The notes under the pieces were generated by a model. That model was not told the origin of the DNA. It did no database searches and saw only the letters and a list, made by a program, of their open reading frames with translations. From Burkholderia vietnamiensis LMG 10929 (GTDB lineage Bacteria; Pseudomonadota; Gammaproteobacteria; Burkholderiales; Burkholderiaceae), in NCBI RefSeq assembly GCF_000959445.1, contig NZ_CP009632.1, forward strand, positions 620,001 to 684,000: a stretch of DNA of 64,000 nucleotides. The letters are read 5' to 3'. Positions 51,596-63,149 of this stretch are shown here, in pieces; the first letter of the stretch is position 1, and each line of letters begins with the position of its first letter. Both the position numbers and the translations under genes were made by a program.

Positions 51596-54500
51596 TTACC
51601 ACTGGTAGCCGATACCCACCCCGAAGGTCGTGCCGGAGCCGCTCAAGCTCGCCCCGCCACGCAACTTCAGGTTGTCGGTCAACCGAGCCGTGAACCCGAT
51701 CGCCGCCGCGGCATACCCTTGATAACTGCCGCTACCGATACCGATCATGAACGACTTGCCCAGATCCACGTCCGGGATCATGGTCAGCGCCACCGCACCT
51801 GCCACGCCCGAGTAGGCCTTGCGGGCCACCGAGCCGATGTCGTTACGCACTGAGTTCAGCTGCGACATGTTCACGCCGTCGGTCGGGTTCACTCCCGGGG
51901 CCACGTTCGTGAGACGCCGCTCGTTGCCGGCCGAACCCAGCGACACCGTGTTGGCTTCGCTAGCCACGGAACCAGAGCCGAGCGCGACGGAGTTCGGCGC
52001 GGACGCTGTGGCGTTCTGGCCGAGCGCTACACTACCCACGCCTGTACCCAGTGCATTCGCACCGATCACCGTGGCGCCGTTGGCGGACGCATTCGCACCG
52101 TGACCGACCGCCAGGCTGTCGGTACCCGATGCGCTGGCAGCTACCCCAGCGGCCAGCGCGTTCACACCCGTCGCGCCGTCGTTGTTGTAGTTCGCCTGCT
52201 GCACGCCGTTGTCGTTCACGCCGTAGTAGTGCGTCTTGCTCGACGAAATCACCGTCGACAGCGACACAAAGCCCGTCGACGTCGAAGTCGACAGCGAAGA
52301 CACCGTGCTGTTGGTCGTCGACAAGCCCGTGGAGAGCGAGCTCACACCGGTCGACAGCGAGCTGGTCGTCGTCGACGTCGAGGTCGACAGCGACGCCACC
52401 GCGCTGGTGCTGGTGCTGAACGTGGTCGACAGCGACGCAACCGTGCTGTTGGTCGTCGACAGGCCGGTGGACAGCGAGCTGATCCCGGTCGAGGTCGAGG
52501 TGGACAGCGAGGACACGTTGCTGTTGGTGGTAGACAGCCCCGTCGACAGCGAGCTGACGCCCGTGGACAGCGAACTGACCGTCGTCGAGGTCGACGTCGA
52601 CAGCGAGGACACCGTGCTGTTGGTCGTCGACAGTCCCGTCGACAGCGAGCTGATGCCCGTGGACAGCGAACTGACGCTGGTCGAAGTGGACGTCGAAAGA
52701 CTGCCGATCGCCTCGTTCGTCGCGTACAGCTGGCTTCCGTTGATGGCATCCGTGCTGGTTGCGCTCACCCGGCCGGCCGCCACGTTGGTGACCTGACGTT
52801 CCGCACCCGGCGCGCCGACGCTCACCACGCTCGTCGGGCTGGTGCCGGCGTAGCTGTAGGTCACGCCACCGATCGTGCCGGTTGCGGTCGGATTGGCCAC
52901 CGCCGTGACCGACCCGGCACCCAGCGCCACCGCACCTGCCAGCGACGCATTCGCACCGTTGCCGATCGCTACGCTATCCGCACCCGAGGCCGAGGCATTG
53001 GTGCCCGCGGCCAGCGCGTTCAGACCCGTCGCGCCATCATTGGCGTAGTTACCTTGCTGCACGCCGTTGTCGTTCACGCTGTAGTAGTGCGTCTTGCTCG
53101 TCGACACCACCGTGCTCAACTGCGACACGTTGACTGCGTCCGTGCCCGCCGTACCGGCCGCCACGTTGTGAATCTGCGTCGGCGTGCCACCCGGGTTGAG
53201 CGTCACACTGTTGTAGTTCACTGTGCCGTCCGGGTTGGTGTCGTACTTCACCGTCTGGCTACCCAGCGTGCTGACCGTGGTCGAAACCGACGCGATACCC
53301 GTCGAGCTCGATGTGGACAGCGAGGACACGTTGCTGTTGGTGGTCGACAGACCCGTGGACAGCGATGCGACATTGCTGTTGGTCGTGGACAGACCGGTCG
53401 ACAGCGAGGCCACATTGCTGTTGGTCGTGGACAGACCAGTCGACAGAGACGCCACATTGCTATTGGTGGTGGACAGGCCTGTCGAGAGCGAGCTCACACC
53501 CGTGGACAGCGAGCTGGCCGTCGTCGACGCGGAAGTCGACAGCGACGTCACCGTGCTGTTGGTGGTGGACAAGCCCGTCGAGAGCGAGCTGGCCGTCGTC
53601 GATGTCGAGGTCGACAGCGACGCCACATTGCTGTTCGTCGTGCTCAGACCCGTGGACAGCGAGCTGGCCGTCGTCGACGTCGAGGTCGACAGCGACGCCA
53701 CATTGCTGTTCGTCGTCGACAGCCCAGTGGACAGCGAGCTGATGCCCGTCGAGGCCGAAGTGGACAGGCTGCCGATCGCCGTGTTGGTCGCGAACAGCTG
53801 CGAACCATTGATGGCATCGGTGCTCGTCGCACTGACCTGACCCGCGGCCAAGTTGGTGATCTGGCGTTCCGCGCCCGGCGCACCCACGCTCACCACGCTC
53901 GTCGGCGTAGCGCCTGCGAATGTGTAGGCCGTGCCGCCAATCGTGGTACCCGCCGTCGGCACCGGTGCCGCCGTGACGGAGCCCGAACCCAGCGCCACGT
54001 CGTTGGCGTTGGTTGCCACCGCGCTTTGTCCCAGTGCCACGGCCCCGGCTTGACCAGCCACCGAGGTATTGCCCAGTGCCACTGCCCCATCGCCATTGGC
54101 CTGGTTCAGGTTACCAACCGCCACTGCACCGTTGCCCAACGCCCTGTTGTTGGCACCTGCCGCGAACGCACCCGTTCCGACTGCCACGTTCGGGTCACCG
54201 ATGGCCACCGCACCGTCGCCGCTCGCGGTGTTGCCCACCCCGATCGACACGGCCTTGCCACCCATCGCGGTCGCATTGTTGCCGACAGCAACGGCGCCAC
54301 CAGAACTGGCGTACGCGCCATCGCCGACTGCAACGCTGCTGGTACCGGACGCCGAGGCGTTGGTTCCCGCAGCCAGCGCGTTGACACCGGTGGCGCCATC
54401 GTTGTTGTAGTTCGCTTGCTGCACGCCGTTGTCGTTGACGCTGTAGTAATGCGTCTTGTTGGCTGCTACCACCGTGCTCAGTTGCGACACGTTGACGGCG

Positions 54501-57500
54501 TCCGTAGCGGCGGTGCCTGCTTCGACGTTGTGGATCTGCGCAGCGGTCCCACCCGGGTTGAGCGTCACGCTGTTGTAGTTCACCGTGCCGTCGGGGTTCT
54601 TGTCGTACTTAACCGCCTCATTCGACAGCGTTGACAGACCCGTCGAGAGTGAGCTCACGCCGGTCGACAGCGAGCTAGCCGTGGTCGACGTGGAGGTCGA
54701 CAGTGACGCCACATTGCTGTTCGTCGTCGAGAGGCCCGTCGAGAGCGAACTCACGCCGGTCGACAGCGAGCTGGCCGTCGTCGACGTGGAAGTCGACAGC
54801 GACGCAACGTTGCTGTTTGTCGTCGAGAGGCCCGTCGAGAGCGAACTCACCCCAGTCGACAGCGAGCTGGCCGTCGTCGACGTGGAGGTCGACAGCGACG
54901 CCACATTGCTGTTCGTCGTGGAGAGGCCCGTCGAGAGCGAGCTCACGCCAGTCGACAGCGAGCTAGCCGTGGTCGACGTCGAGGTCGACAGTGACGCGAC
55001 ATTGCTGTTCGTCGTCGAGAGGCCCGTGGAGAGCGAACTCACCCCAGTCGACAGCGAGCTGGCCGTCGTCGACGTGGAAGTCGACAGCGACGCCACATTG
55101 CTGTTCGTCGTGGAGAGGCCCGTCGAGAGCGAGCTCACGCCGGTCGACAGCGAGCTGGCCGTGGTCGACGTCGAGGTCGACAGCGACGCCACATTGCTGT
55201 TCGTCGTGGAGAGGCCCGTCGAGAGCGAGCTCACGCCAGTCGACAGCGAGCTAGCCGTGGTCGACGTCGAGGTCGACAGTGACGCGACATTGCTGTTCGT
55301 CGTCGAGAGACCCGTGGAGAGCGAACTCACCCCAGTCGACAGCGAGCTGGCCGTCGTCGACGTGGAAGTCGACAGCGACGCCACATTGCTGTTCGTCGTG
55401 GAGAGGCCCGTCGAGAGCGAGCTCACGCCGGTCGACAACGAGCTGGCCGTCGTCGACGTCGAGGTCGACAGCGACGCGACATTGCTGTTCGTCGTGGAGA
55501 GGCCCGTCGAGAGCGAGCTCACGCCGGTCGACAGCGAGCTGGCCGTCGTCGACGTCGAGGTCGACAGCGACGCCACATTGCTGTTCGTCGTGGAGAGGCC
55601 CGTCGAGAGCGAGCTCACGCCGGTCGACAGCGAGCTAGCCGTCGTCGACGTCGAGGTCGACAGCGAGGCGACGTTGCTGTTCGTCGTCGAGAGGCCCGTG
55701 GAGAGCGAACTCACGCCGGTCGACAGCGAGCTGGCCGTCGTCGACGTCGAGGTCGACAACGACGCCACGTTGCTGTTTGTCGTGGAGAGGCCCGTGGAGA
55801 GCGAACTCACGCCGGTCGACAGCGAGCTGGCCGTCGTCGACGTGGAAGTCGACAGCGACGCCACATTGCTGTTCGTCGTGGAGAGGCCCGTGGAGAGCGA
55901 GCTCACGCCGGTCGACAGCGAGCTGGCCGTCGTCGACGTCGAGGTCGACAGCGACGCAACGTTGCTGTTTGTCGTGGAGAGGCCCGTCGAGAGCGAGCTC
56001 ACGCCGGTCGACAGCGAGCTGGCCGTCGTCGACGTCGAGGTCGACAGCGATGCAATACCACTAGTGAGCGTGCTGGTTCCCGTCGACAGCGACGCGACCG
56101 TGCTGTTGGTGGTTGACAAGCCGGTCGACAGCGAACTGATCCCCGTAGAGGTCGAGGTAGACAGGCTACCGACCGCCTGGTCCGTCGCGAACAGCTGGCT
56201 GCCATTGACCGCATCGGTACTCGTCGCGCTCAGCTGACCCGCTGCCACGTTGGTGATTTGACGCTCCGCGCCCGGCGCACCCACGCTGACCACGCTCGTC
56301 GGTGCGGTGCCAGCAACCGCATATGACTGACCCGCGATCGTCGCGCTACTCACAGGGTTTGCCACACCAGTGACCGAGCCGGAACCCAATGCGACGTCAT
56401 TGGTATTGGTCGCTACTGCGCCCTGACCCAATGCCACCGCGCCAGCCTGCGCCGCGGTCGAGGTGTTGCCCAGCGCCACCGATCCGTTGCCATTCGCCGT
56501 ATTCTGGAAGCCCAGTGCCACTGCGCCGCTTCCGTTTGCCGTGCCGTTCACACCCAGAGCAATCGCCCCTGCGCCGATAGCGACGTTCGGGTCGCCGATG
56601 GCCACTGCCCCATCGCCGCTTGCAGTATTGCCCACGCCGATCGATACCGCCTTGCCACCGGTAGCCACCGCGCTATTGCCCACCGCCACGGCGCCATCGG
56701 AGCTGGCCGTTGCGCCAGCGCCCACCGCGACGCTGTTCGCGCCCGAACCTACTGAATTGATACCTGCTGCGAGTGCGCCTACGCCCGTCGCGCCGTCATT
56801 GGCGTAGTTGCCTTGCTGCACGCCGTTGTCGTTCACGCTGTAGTAGTGCGTCTTGCTCGTCGACACCACCGTGCTCAGCTGCGACACGTTGACCGCATCC
56901 GTGCCCGCCGTACCCGCCGCCACGTTGTGAATCTGCGTCGACGTGCCACCCGGGTTGAGCGTCACGCTGTTGTAGTTCACCGTGCCATCGGGGTTCTTGT
57001 CGTACTTAACCGCCTCATTCGACAACGTTGACAGGCCCGTCGAGAGCGAACTCACCCCAGTCGACAGCGAGCTGGCCGTCGTCGACGTCGAGGTCGACAG
57101 CGACGCCACATTGCTGTTCGTCGTGGAGAGGCCCGTCGAGAGCGAGCTCACGCCGGTCGACAGCGAGCTGGCCGTCGTCGACGTCGAGGTCGACAACGAC
57201 GCAACGTTGCTGTTCGTCGTGGAGAGGCCCGTCGAGAGCGAGCTCACGCCAGTCGACAGCGAGCTGGCCGTGGTCGACGTGGAGGTCGACAGCGACGCCA
57301 CATTGCTGTTCGTCGTCGAGAGGCCCGTGGAGAGCGAACTCACGCCGGTCGACAGCGAGCTGGCCGTCGTCGACGTCGAGGTCGACAACGACGCCACGTT
57401 GCTGTTTGTCGTGGAGAGGCCCGTGGAGAGCGAACTCACGCCGGTCGACAGCGAGCTGGCCGTCGTCGACGTGGAAGTCGACAGCGACGCCACATTGCTG

Positions 57501-60500
57501 TTCGTCGTGGAGAGGCCCGTGGAGAGCGAGCTCACGCCGGTCGACAGCGAGCTGGCCGTCGTCGACGTCGAGGTCGACAGCGACGCAACGTTGCTGTTTG
57601 TCGTGGAGAGGCCCGTCGAGAGCGAGCTCACGCCGGTCGACAGCGAGCTGGCCGTCGTCGACGTCGAGGTCGACAGCGATGCAATACCACTAGTGAGCGT
57701 GCTGGTTCCCGTCGACAGCGACGCGACCGTGCTGTTGGTGGTTGACAAGCCGGTCGACAGCGAACTGATCCCCGTAGAGGTCGAGGTAGACAGGCTACCG
57801 ACCGCCTGGTCCGTCGCGAACAGCTGGCTGCCATTGACCGCATCGGTACTCGTCGCGCTCAGCTGACCCGCTGCCACGTTGGTGATTTGACGCTCCGCGC
57901 CCGGCGCACCCACGCTGACCACGCTCGTCGGTGCGGTGCCAGCAACCGCATATGACTGACCCGCGATCGTCGCGCTACTCACAGGGTTTGCCACACCAGT
58001 GACCGAGCCGGAACCCAATGCGACGTCATTGGTATTGGTCGCTACTGCGCCCTGACCCAATGCCACCGCGCCAGCCTGCGCCGCGGTCGAGGTGTTGCCC
58101 AGCGCCACCGATCCGTTGCCATTCGCCGTATTCTGGAAGCCCAGTGCCACTGCGCCGCTTCCGTTTGCCGTGCCGTTCACACCCAGAGCAATCGCCCCTG
58201 CGCCGATAGCGACGTTCGGGTCGCCGATGGCCACTGCCCCATCGCCGCTTGCAGTATTGCCCACGCCGATCGATACCGCCTTGCCACCGGTAGCCACCGC
58301 GCTATTGCCCACCGCCACGGCGCCATCGGAGCTGGCCGTTGCGCCAGCGCCCACCGCGACGCTGTTCGCGCCCGAACCTACTGAATTGATACCTGCTGCG
58401 AGTGCGCCTACGCCCGTCGCGCCGTCATTGGCGTAGTTGCCTTGCTGCACGCCGTTGTCGTTCACGCTGTAGTAGTGCGTCTTGCTCGTCGACACCACCG
58501 TGCTCAGCTGCGACACGTTGACCGCATCCGTGCCCGCCGTACCCGCCGCCACGTTGTGAATCTGCGTCGACGTGCCACCCGGGTTGAGCGTCACGCTGTT
58601 GTAGTTCACCGTGCCATCGGCGTTCTTGTCGTACTTAACCGCCTCATTCGACAACGTTGACAGGCCCGTCGAGAGCGAGCTCACGCCCGTGGACAGCGAG
58701 CTGGCCGTCGTCGACGCAGAAGTCGACAGCGACACCACATTGCTGTTCGTCGTGGAGAGGCCCGTCGCGAGGGAACTGATCCCAGTAGATACCGACGTTG
58801 ACATGCTGCCAATCGCCTGGTTTGTCGCGTAAAGCTGGCTTCCGTTAACGGCGTCCGTGCTTGTGACGCTCAATTGACCCGCCGCCACATTCGTGATTTG
58901 GCGCTCGTTGCCCAGTGAGCCGACGCTCACAACGCTCGTCGGGGTTGCCCCGGCAAAACTGTATGCCGTTCCTCCAATGGTGGTGCCCGATGTCGGGTTT
59001 GCAATTGCCGTCGCTGAATTCGTGCCCAGAGCGATGTCATTTGCATGGCTTGCCGTGGCCCCAGAACCGACTGCAACGCCTCCAAACGATGTGGCTGTCG
59101 AGGCATTGCCGATCGCAATGCTTTGTGCGCCAGTTCCACTCGCTCCGTTGCCTAGAGCAACAGAGCTCGCCCCGGCCGCGATCGCATTCGTCCCTGCAGC
59201 CATTGCATTGAGCCCAGATGCACCGTCATTGCCGTAGTTCCCCTGTTGGACACCGTTGTCGTTGACGCTGTAGTAACGCGTCTTGCTCGTCGATACTACT
59301 GTGCTCAGTTGCGACACGTTGACCGCGTCCGTGCCCGCCGTACCCGCCCCAACGTTATGGATTTGCGCGCTTGTCCCACCCGGGTTGAGCGTCACACTGT
59401 TGTAGTTCACCGTGCCATCAACGTTCTTGTCGTATTTGACGGCCTCACTCGACAGCGTGCTGACGCCGCTCGAAAGCGACGCAACATTGCTATTAACAGT
59501 ACTCAAGCCCGTGGATAACGAACTGAGGCCAGTCGAGACGGATGCCACATTACTATTGGTGGTGCTCAAACCCGTGGACAACGAACTCATACCGGTCGAC
59601 AGCCAACTCGCGGTTGTGGATGTCGATGTCGACAGGGACGCGACCGCGCTGGTGCTTGTGCTAAACGTGGTCGACAGGTTCTCGATGGCAGAGTTGGTGG
59701 CAAACAGCTGCGAACCGTTGATGGCGTCTGTACTCGCGGCGCTGACCCGACCCGCGGCAACGTTGGTGATCTGACGTTCCATACCCGGTGCGCCGACGCT
59801 CACCACGCTTGTCGGTCCGGCACCGGCAAACGCGTAGGGTATACCGCCGATAGTAGTACCGGCTGTCGGATTCGGCACGGCCGTGATCGAGCTAGCCCCG
59901 AGCGCGACGTCGTTGGCATTGATCGCGACCGCGCGCGGTCCAATAGCAACGCTGGCAGCGCCGACCGCTTGCGTTGCCGTGCCTAGGGCAATCGACCACG
60001 CTCCACTCGCCACTGTCGCAGCGGTGGCTGCTCCGTCCGATATCGCGGTCTGCGCTGACCCAATGGCGATCGAGTCCAGCCCCGCGAGGCCGTTCATAGT
60101 CGCGGTGCTGCCAATGCGCATTGAGAAAGTTCCACCCGAGATATCGGCGAGGCCGATTTGACCTCCGTTGACATATAACGAGCCCCCAAGGCTCAGGTTT
60201 GATGCCCAAGGTGGTGAACCATTGAGGTGGGTGCCATAGAAGGTTGAGTGCGTAGTCTGAGTCGATAGGTTGGCGTTGCACTCCGATTGTGTGACCTGCG
60301 ACTGATAAGTGACTGCGCTGCCATCAAAAATTAAGGCGCAGGTCGGGTCGGTACCGTTGTTGACAAACAGCTGCGCGTTCGCAGACGACATCAAGCCAAA
60401 GCTCCCCAGCATAAGAGCGAATGGCATAGCAATCGCACGCTTTCCGAGAAACTGGTTATGCCGCGCTCCTCCAATCTCAAAAGTCCCGTAAGACGCTTCA

Positions 60501-60652
60501 TATCCCACCGCACTTGAAGCGCCTCCAAGGCGCGCATCTTGAACGCGGGTTGATTCACCACTCCGACCTTTACCATGTGACTTGTCGTTTTCCGATGTAG
60601 CGACAAAGGCGCCCAGCGCCTTATTCCATATGGTTCGATAGACCTTATTCAT
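51596..60652 (-). CDS. Giant Ser/Thr-rich trimeric autotransporter adhesin
   Basis: About 3018 residues from ATG 60650-60652 ([20 protein letters not shown]), an extended signal peptide region (ESPR) with the signal ending near residue 93 ([12 protein letters not shown]). Repeated YadA-type head modules ([28 protein letters not shown]) alternate with neck motifs ([19 protein letters not shown]). Stalks are built of a 32-residue unit rich in Ser and Thr, for example [15 protein letters not shown] and [10 protein letters not shown], repeated about 7 and 15 times. The C-terminal anchor ([20 protein letters not shown], end [12 protein letters not shown]) forms the outer-membrane barrel. Very low sequence diversity within repeats suggests recent expansion. 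It is a probable adhesin and a candidate glycosylation substrate. Confidence 0.95.
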   Translation of the reverse strand: MNKVYRTIWNKALGAFVATSENDKSHGKGRSGESTRVQDARLGGASSAVGYEASYGTFEIGGARHNQFLGKRAIAMPFALMLGSFGLMSSANAQLFVNNGTDPTCALIFDGSAVTYQSQVTQSECNANLSTQTTHSTFYGTHLNGSPPWASNLSLGGSLYVNGGQIGLADISGGTFSMRIGSTATMNGLAGLDSIAIGSAQTAISDGAATAATVASGAWSIALGTATQAVGAASVAIGPRAVAINANDVALGASSITAVPNPTAGTTIGGIPYAFAGAGPTSVVSVGAPGMERQITNVAAGRVSAASTDAINGSQLFATNSAIENLSTTFSTSTSAVASLSTSTSTTASWLSTGMSSLSTGLSTTNSNVASVSTGLSSLSTGLSTVNSNVASLSSGVSTLSSEAVKYDKNVDGTVNYNSVTLNPGGTSAQIHNVGAGTAGTDAVNVSQLSTVVSTSKTRYYSVNDNGVQQGNYGNDGASGLNAMAAGTNAIAAGASSVALGNGASGTGAQSIAIGNASTATSFGGVAVGSGATASHANDIALGTNSATAIANPTSGTTIGGTAYSFAGATPTSVVSVGSLGNERQITNVAAGQLSVTSTDAVNGSQLYATNQAIGSMSTSVSTGISSLATGLSTTNSNVVSLSTSASTTASSLSTGVSSLSTGLSTLSNEAVKYDKNADGTVNYNSVTLNPGGTSTQIHNVAAGTAGTDAVNVSQLSTVVSTSKTHYYSVNDNGVQQGNYANDGATGVGALAAGINSVGSGANSVAVGAGATASSDGAVAVGNSAVATGGKAVSIGVGNTASGDGAVAIGDPNVAIGAGAIALGVNGTANGSGAVALGFQNTANGNGSVALGNTSTAAQAGAVALGQGAVATNTNDVALGSGSVTGVANPVSSATIAGQSYAVAGTAPTSVVSVGAPGAERQITNVAAGQLSATSTDAVNGSQLFATDQAVGSLSTSTSTGISSLSTGLSTTNSTVASLSTGTSTLTSGIASLSTSTSTTASSLSTGVSSLSTGLSTTNSNVASLSTSTSTTASSLSTGVSSLSTGLSTTNSNVASLSTSTSTTASSLSTGVSSLSTGLSTTNSNVASLSTSTSTTASSLSTGVSSLSTGLSTTNSNVASLSTSTSTTASSLSTGVSSLSTGLSTTNSNVASLSTSTSTTASSLSTGVSSLSTGLSTTNSNVASLSTSTSTTASSLSTGVSSLSTGLSTLSNEAVKYDKNPDGTVNYNSVTLNPGGTSTQIHNVAAGTAGTDAVNVSQLSTVVSTSKTHYYSVNDNGVQQGNYANDGATGVGALAAGINSVGSGANSVAVGAGATASSDGAVAVGNSAVATGGKAVSIGVGNTASGDGAVAIGDPNVAIGAGAIALGVNGTANGSGAVALGFQNTANGNGSVALGNTSTAAQAGAVALGQGAVATNTNDVALGSGSVTGVANPVSSATIAGQSYAVAGTAPTSVVSVGAPGAERQITNVAAGQLSATSTDAVNGSQLFATDQAVGSLSTSTSTGISSLSTGLSTTNSTVASLSTGTSTLTSGIASLSTSTSTTASSLSTGVSSLSTGLSTTNSNVASLSTSTSTTASSLSTGVSSLSTGLSTTNSNVASLSTSTSTTASSLSTGVSSLSTGLSTTNSNVASLSTSTSTTASSLSTGVSSLSTGLSTTNSNVASLSTSTSTTASSLSTGVSSLSTGLSTTNSNVASLSTSTSTTASSLSTGVSSLSTGLSTTNSNVASLSTSTSTTASSLSTGVSSLSTGLSTTNSNVASLSTSTSTTASSLSTGVSSLSTGLSTTNSNVASLSTSTSTTASSLSTGVSSLSTGLSTTNSNVASLSTSTSTTASSLSTGVSSLSTGLSTTNSNVASLSTSTSTTASSLSTGVSSLSTGLSTTNSNVASLSTSTSTTASSLSTGVSSLSTGLSTTNSNVASLSTSTSTTASSLSTGVSSLSTGLSTTNSNVASLSTSTSTTASSLSTGVSSLSTGLSTTNSNVASLSTSTSTTASSLSTGVSSLSTGLSTLSNEAVKYDKNPDGTVNYNSVTLNPGGTAAQIHNVEAGTAATDAVNVSQLSTVVAANKTHYYSVNDNGVQQANYNNDGATGVNALAAGTNASASGTSSVAVGDGAYASSGGAVAVGNNATAMGGKAVSIGVGNTASGDGAVAIGDPNVAVGTGAFAAGANNRALGNGAVAVGNLNQANGDGAVALGNTSVAGQAGAVALGQSAVATNANDVALGSGSVTAAPVPTAGTTIGGTAYTFAGATPTSVVSVGAPGAERQITNLAAGQVSATSTDAINGSQLFATNTAIGSLSTSASTGISSLSTGLSTTNSNVASLSTSTSTTASSLSTGLSTTNSNVASLSTSTSTTASSLSTGLSTTNSTVTSLSTSASTTASSLSTGVSSLSTGLSTTNSNVASLSTGLSTTNSNVASLSTGLSTTNSNVASLSTGLSTTNSNVSSLSTSSSTGIASVSTTVSTLGSQTVKYDTNPDGTVNYNSVTLNPGGTPTQIHNVAAGTAGTDAVNVSQLSTVVSTSKTHYYSVNDNGVQQGNYANDGATGLNALAAGTNASASGADSVAIGNGANASLAGAVALGAGSVTAVANPTATGTIGGVTYSYAGTSPTSVVSVGAPGAERQVTNVAAGRVSATSTDAINGSQLYATNEAIGSLSTSTSTSVSSLSTGISSLSTGLSTTNSTVSSLSTSTSTTVSSLSTGVSSLSTGLSTTNSNVSSLSTSTSTGISSLSTGLSTTNSTVASLSTTFSTSTSAVASLSTSTSTTTSSLSTGVSSLSTGLSTTNSTVSSLSTSTSTGFVSLSTVISSSKTHYYGVNDNGVQQANYNNDGATGVNALAAGVAASASGTDSLAVGHGANASANGATVIGANALGTGVGSVALGQNATASAPNSVALGSGSVASEANTVSLGSAGNERRLTNVAPGVNPTDGVNMSQLNSVRNDIGSVARKAYSGVAGAVALTMIPDVDLGKSFMIGIGSGSYQGYAAAAIGFTARLTDNLKLRGGASLSGSGTTFGVGIGYQW
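54620..56065 (-). repeat. 96-bp tandem repeat array, about 15 units
   Basis: Units of 96 bp (32 residues) repeat with few synonymous and non-synonymous differences; equivalent positions recur at exactly 288-bp (three-unit) steps, for example 54703, 54991 and 55279. It encodes a Ser/Thr-rich coiled-coil stalk. Length change by slippage or recombination is expected. Confidence 0.9.
55681..58640 (-). repeat. Long direct tandem duplication, 1629-bp period
   Basis: Sequence 55681 to about 56985 matches 57310 to about 58614 with, as read by eye, only isolated changes. Identical stretches recur at a constant offset of 1629 bp (for example 55999 and 57628, 56463 and 58092, 56813 and 58442). A 543-residue block of head, neck and stalk has therefore been duplicated in frame. 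Confidence 0.85.
57020..57690 (-). repeat. 96-bp tandem repeat array, about 7 units
   Basis: Same unit as the larger array; the last units and flanks match positions 1629 bp lower. Units differ mainly at synonymous sites. Confidence 0.9.
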
Positions 60653-60688
60653 ATGCCACCCATTCTCCAGGTACGAACTTGTCCAGCC

Positions 60689-60706
60689 CTCCAAAACATT
60701 TTGGAG
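60689..60706. promoter_or_regulatory. Perfect dyad upstream of the giant adhesin
   Basis: CTCCAAAA-CA-TTTTGGAG, an 8-bp perfect inverted repeat, 37 bp upstream of the adhesin ATG in a 100-bp gap. It could be an operator or part of the leader. Confidence 0.4.
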
Positions 60707-60754
60707 TGCTTATCACTAAGCAGTGTTTCCGAGATGATTGAACTCGGATCGTGC

Positions 60755-61219
60755 CTAACCCAGACCTAACCAGCGACGCAACTCATCTCCGTGCTCCCTC
60801 CCCAGCACTCGCAATGATTTGGTAAGTTCTCGAACTTGGTTTTCGATTGTCTGATCATCGGAATGGCCACTTGACTCCGGTTCTCTTAGGGGCACATGGC
60901 TATTCCCACTCCCTGTTCCTGGCAGACACTCTTCCATTCCGACGCCGATAGCAGACGCGGTGCCATAGAATCCCTGCGCCAATCCGGCGTCATATGCCTG
61001 CGTCGCCTGCGACACCCATTCAGGCAGGTGGAGGGCCACCAGCAGGTGCGCGCACCGACGCAGCCCTTCCAGCCAGTCTTCAGCGCGGTCCATACTCGGC
61101 GCGGACTCGCCGCACCGTCCCAAGCAGTCCGACAACGCCTGCAGCACGGCGCCGCCGGCCTCACCCGCCAGATTCAGCTCCTTGCCAGGTATCGGTTTCC
61201 ATTTGGTTGGTCTTGCCAT
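60755..61219 (-). CDS. Hypothetical protein
   Basis: A 154-residue protein from ATG 61217-61219 (MARPTKWKPIPGKELNLAGE); an ATG three codons earlier is also possible. Longer frames overlap the EAL gene. It is mostly helical, with no signal peptide; the middle is LVALHLPEWVSQATQAYDAG and the end VRELTKSLRVLGREHGDELR. No family recognised. It lies between the adhesin and the EAL gene, all on the minus strand, so it may be part of their control. Confidence 0.6.
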   Translation of the reverse strand: MARPTKWKPIPGKELNLAGEAGGAVLQALSDCLGRCGESAPSMDRAEDWLEGLRRCAHLLVALHLPEWVSQATQAYDAGLAQGFYGTASAIGVGMEECLPGTGSGNSHVPLREPESSGHSDDQTIENQVRELTKSLRVLGREHGDELRRWLGLG

Positions 61220-61272
61220 CGCGCTCATTCCGTGTGTTTTCGTTCTGCTGCTTCCGGACGGGCTTTCCCTCG

Positions 61273-61980
61273 CTAGGGCGCGCCCGGCTCGTCTCGCGCG
61301 GGCTGCACCCAAGGCGCCCCGGCGCGCGCGGCCACGCTCAGGTCCTGCGGCCCTCTCACCCCCGTCAGCACCACCGCTTCTGTGGCGACATCCGATGCCA
61401 GGCGAATCAACCGGCTCAATTGCTCCAGCCCCGCGTCCGCCTGCCGTGCCTCAGTCAACAGCGATGGGTCAAACTTCACAATGTCTGGATGACCGATCGC
61501 AATGTCGGCACGCATCCCGTACGCGACGCCGTACCCGTCGATTGCGATCCGGCAACCGGCGCGCCGGATGAACTGCACAAACTCGCGCGAGACGTGTGAC
61601 GTTTCCGGGACCTCGACGATCAGCCGTTTCGCCACATCCGTCTCGACCTCCAATTCCAGGAGCGCCGCAGTCCAGGCCGAGTCAAATCCGTCGCATTGAA
61701 AATTCACGCCCACGATCTCGTCCGGGTGATCCCTTAAAAACTGGATTACCCGTCGCAACACGTAGCGTTCAAATGTCGAAACCAGATTCAGACGCGTCAG
61801 CGCAGGGAGCAGAGCAGAGGCGGCCCGCCATTGACCATCGGCGACGGGAATGCGCGCGAGGCATTCGCGATACAGCACATCGTTCGGATCGTCAGCGCGA
61901 TGGATTCGCGAAAAATGCAGTTGGATACGATGCGTGCGCATCGCATCCCATATCTGCTCCGCCACCCTCATGTCGGTCAT
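61273..61980 (-). CDS. Degenerate EAL-domain protein
   Basis: A 235-residue stand-alone EAL-like protein. Recognisable blocks: LHFSRIHRADDPNDVLYREC (EAL replaced by ECL), VGVNFQCDGFDSAWTAALLE, RLIVEVPETSH, CRIAIDGYGVAYG (the usual DDFG is IDGYG), DIVKFDPSLL and APWVQPARDEPGAP at the end. Loss of the metal-binding Asp pair and other acidic residues makes c-di-GMP hydrolysis unlikely; it could bind c-di-GMP or a protein partner. It is in the same orientation as the adhesin and may regulate it. Confidence 0.75.
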   Translation of the reverse strand: MTDMRVAEQIWDAMRTHRIQLHFSRIHRADDPNDVLYRECLARIPVADGQWRAASALLPALTRLNLVSTFERYVLRRVIQFLRDHPDEIVGVNFQCDGFDSAWTAALLELEVETDVAKRLIVEVPETSHVSREFVQFIRRAGCRIAIDGYGVAYGMRADIAIGHPDIVKFDPSLLTEARQADAGLEQLSRLIRLASDVATEAVVLTGVRGPQDLSVAARAGAPWVQPARDEPGAP

Positions 61981-62482
61981 CGCCGAACCCCTGTCGGTAA
62001 GGACTTCTCGTTAGCTCTACGATTGCGCAAGGCCTGCTTTGAATGCGCTCCCGCGGGGGCTGGAGATCCGTGCCGGAAAAAGGGTCGTTTGTTGCAGAGT
62101 TACAAAAAATCACGATTTGTCCCTGCGGAGGCCCGCCGGACAAGGGGTTGTCGACTGAAAGCATTGAAAGACAAAAACGACCGTTTATGTCCAGTAGAAT
62201 TTGGCCGTGATTCAAACAGTTTTACGATCCTTAACAGTCGCCTGCTTTGGATCAAACTTTTCCGCTGCTTCGCCGATGATGGAGCATGCAACGCGTTGCA
62301 CGTTGCGGGCGTGCAGGCCGCAATTGATATCCGTTTGATCTGGCCTTCCAGTCATACGTTGCCATGGTTTAAACGAGAATGATTTACGTGTCTGAGTTTT
62401 TTGTTGTCCTTATTTATTCATACGGAATTGCTCGCTTTGTATTTGTCACAAGCTTCAATCTCAGCCGTCTGGAATCCTTGTC
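61981..62482. other. Divergent 500-bp region between EAL and recombinase genes
   Basis: No gene is supported; short open frames are present on both strands but none looks like a protein. The part from 62200 to 62480 is AT-rich. It must contain promoters for both genes. I looked for paired 26-bp recombination sites and found none by eye. Confidence 0.5.
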
Positions 62483-63106
62483 ATGAAGGTCGGATATGCT
62501 CGTGTGTCGACCGATGAACAAGATCTGGCGCTCCAGATTGATGCGCTGCACGATGCGCGATGCGATGCCTTGTTCACCGACCAGGGCGTCTCTGGCGCCG
62601 TATTCGACCGGCCCGGACTCGACTCCGCGCTCGCCACGCTTCAGCCCGGTGACGCACTTGTCGTCTGGCGGCTTGATCGACTCGGTCGATCGCTCAGCAA
62701 GCTCGTCGAACTGATCGAGCGGCTCAACAAACGCGGCGTGGAGTTCATCTCCTTGATGGAATCCATCAATACGCAGTCGTCGGGGGGCGTGCTGGTGTTT
62801 CACGTGCTCGCCGCACTGGCCGAGTTCGAGAAGCGCCTCATCAGCGAACGCACGCGCGCGGGACTTGCTGCGGCGCGCGCGCGCGGGCAACGCCTCGGGC
62901 GTCGGCACTCACTCGACCCAGGGCAGCGCCAGCGTGCGCTGGAGATGCTCCAGACCTGCTCGTTGACCGAAGTCGCACGCGAATTCGACGTTCATACCCG
63001 CACGCTCAAGCGCCTCGTCCAGGAACACACTGCCTCAACCGAGTCAGCTGAACCAATCGCGCCCATCGATCCGAGCGGTGAGACCGGGGGAGATCGAGAA
63101 TCCTGA
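62483..63106 (+). CDS. Serine recombinase (resolvase/invertase family)
   Basis: A 207-residue protein beginning MKVGYARVSTDEQDLALQID, with the catalytic Ser in VSTDEQ (about residue 9). Further catalytic motifs are DALVVWRLDRLGRS and the E-helix [20 protein letters not shown]. The C-terminal HTH (CSLTEVAREFDVHTRTLKRL) is followed by an acidic tail. It inverts or resolves DNA at short sites. Invertases of this type flip promoters or gene segments in phase variation; alternatively it belongs to a mobile element. No invertible sites were identified. Confidence 0.93.
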   Translation: MKVGYARVSTDEQDLALQIDALHDARCDALFTDQGVSGAVFDRPGLDSALATLQPGDALVVWRLDRLGRSLSKLVELIERLNKRGVEFISLMESINTQSSGGVLVFHVLAALAEFEKRLISERTRAGLAAARARGQRLGRRHSLDPGQRQRALEMLQTCSLTEVAREFDVHTRTLKRLVQEHTASTESAEPIAPIDPSGETGGDRES

Positions 63107-63140
63107 ACTGACTCGATGTCTCCCGGTTTTCTTCTTTTTC
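63084..63140 (+). terminator. Rho-independent terminator after the recombinase
   Basis: CCGGGGGAGATCGAG and CTCGATGTCTCCCGG pair with two mismatches (stem of about 15), the recombinase stop codon lying in the loop. TTTTCTTCTTTTTCTC follows at once. It ends 10 bp before the next gene, so that gene needs another promoter, read-through or attenuation. Confidence 0.7.
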
Positions 63141-63149
63141 TCTTAGATC

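Noticed and set aside
52100..54634. Plus-strand 844-codon Arg/Gln-rich frame
   Set aside because: Antisense of the adhesin; composition is that of a shadow frame and it lacks any domain.
54620..56065. CRISPR-like array
   Set aside because: Units are contiguous 96-bp coding repeats without unique spacers.
54585..56237. Long plus-strand open frame (550 codons) of [24 protein letters not shown] repeats
   Set aside because: Exact antisense of the 96-bp adhesin repeats; the sense frame is a complete trimeric autotransporter with signal, heads, necks and anchor.
61831..62382. Plus-strand 183-codon frame between EAL and recombinase
   Set aside because: Overlaps the EAL gene antisense; the remainder shows no protein-like pattern or ribosome site.
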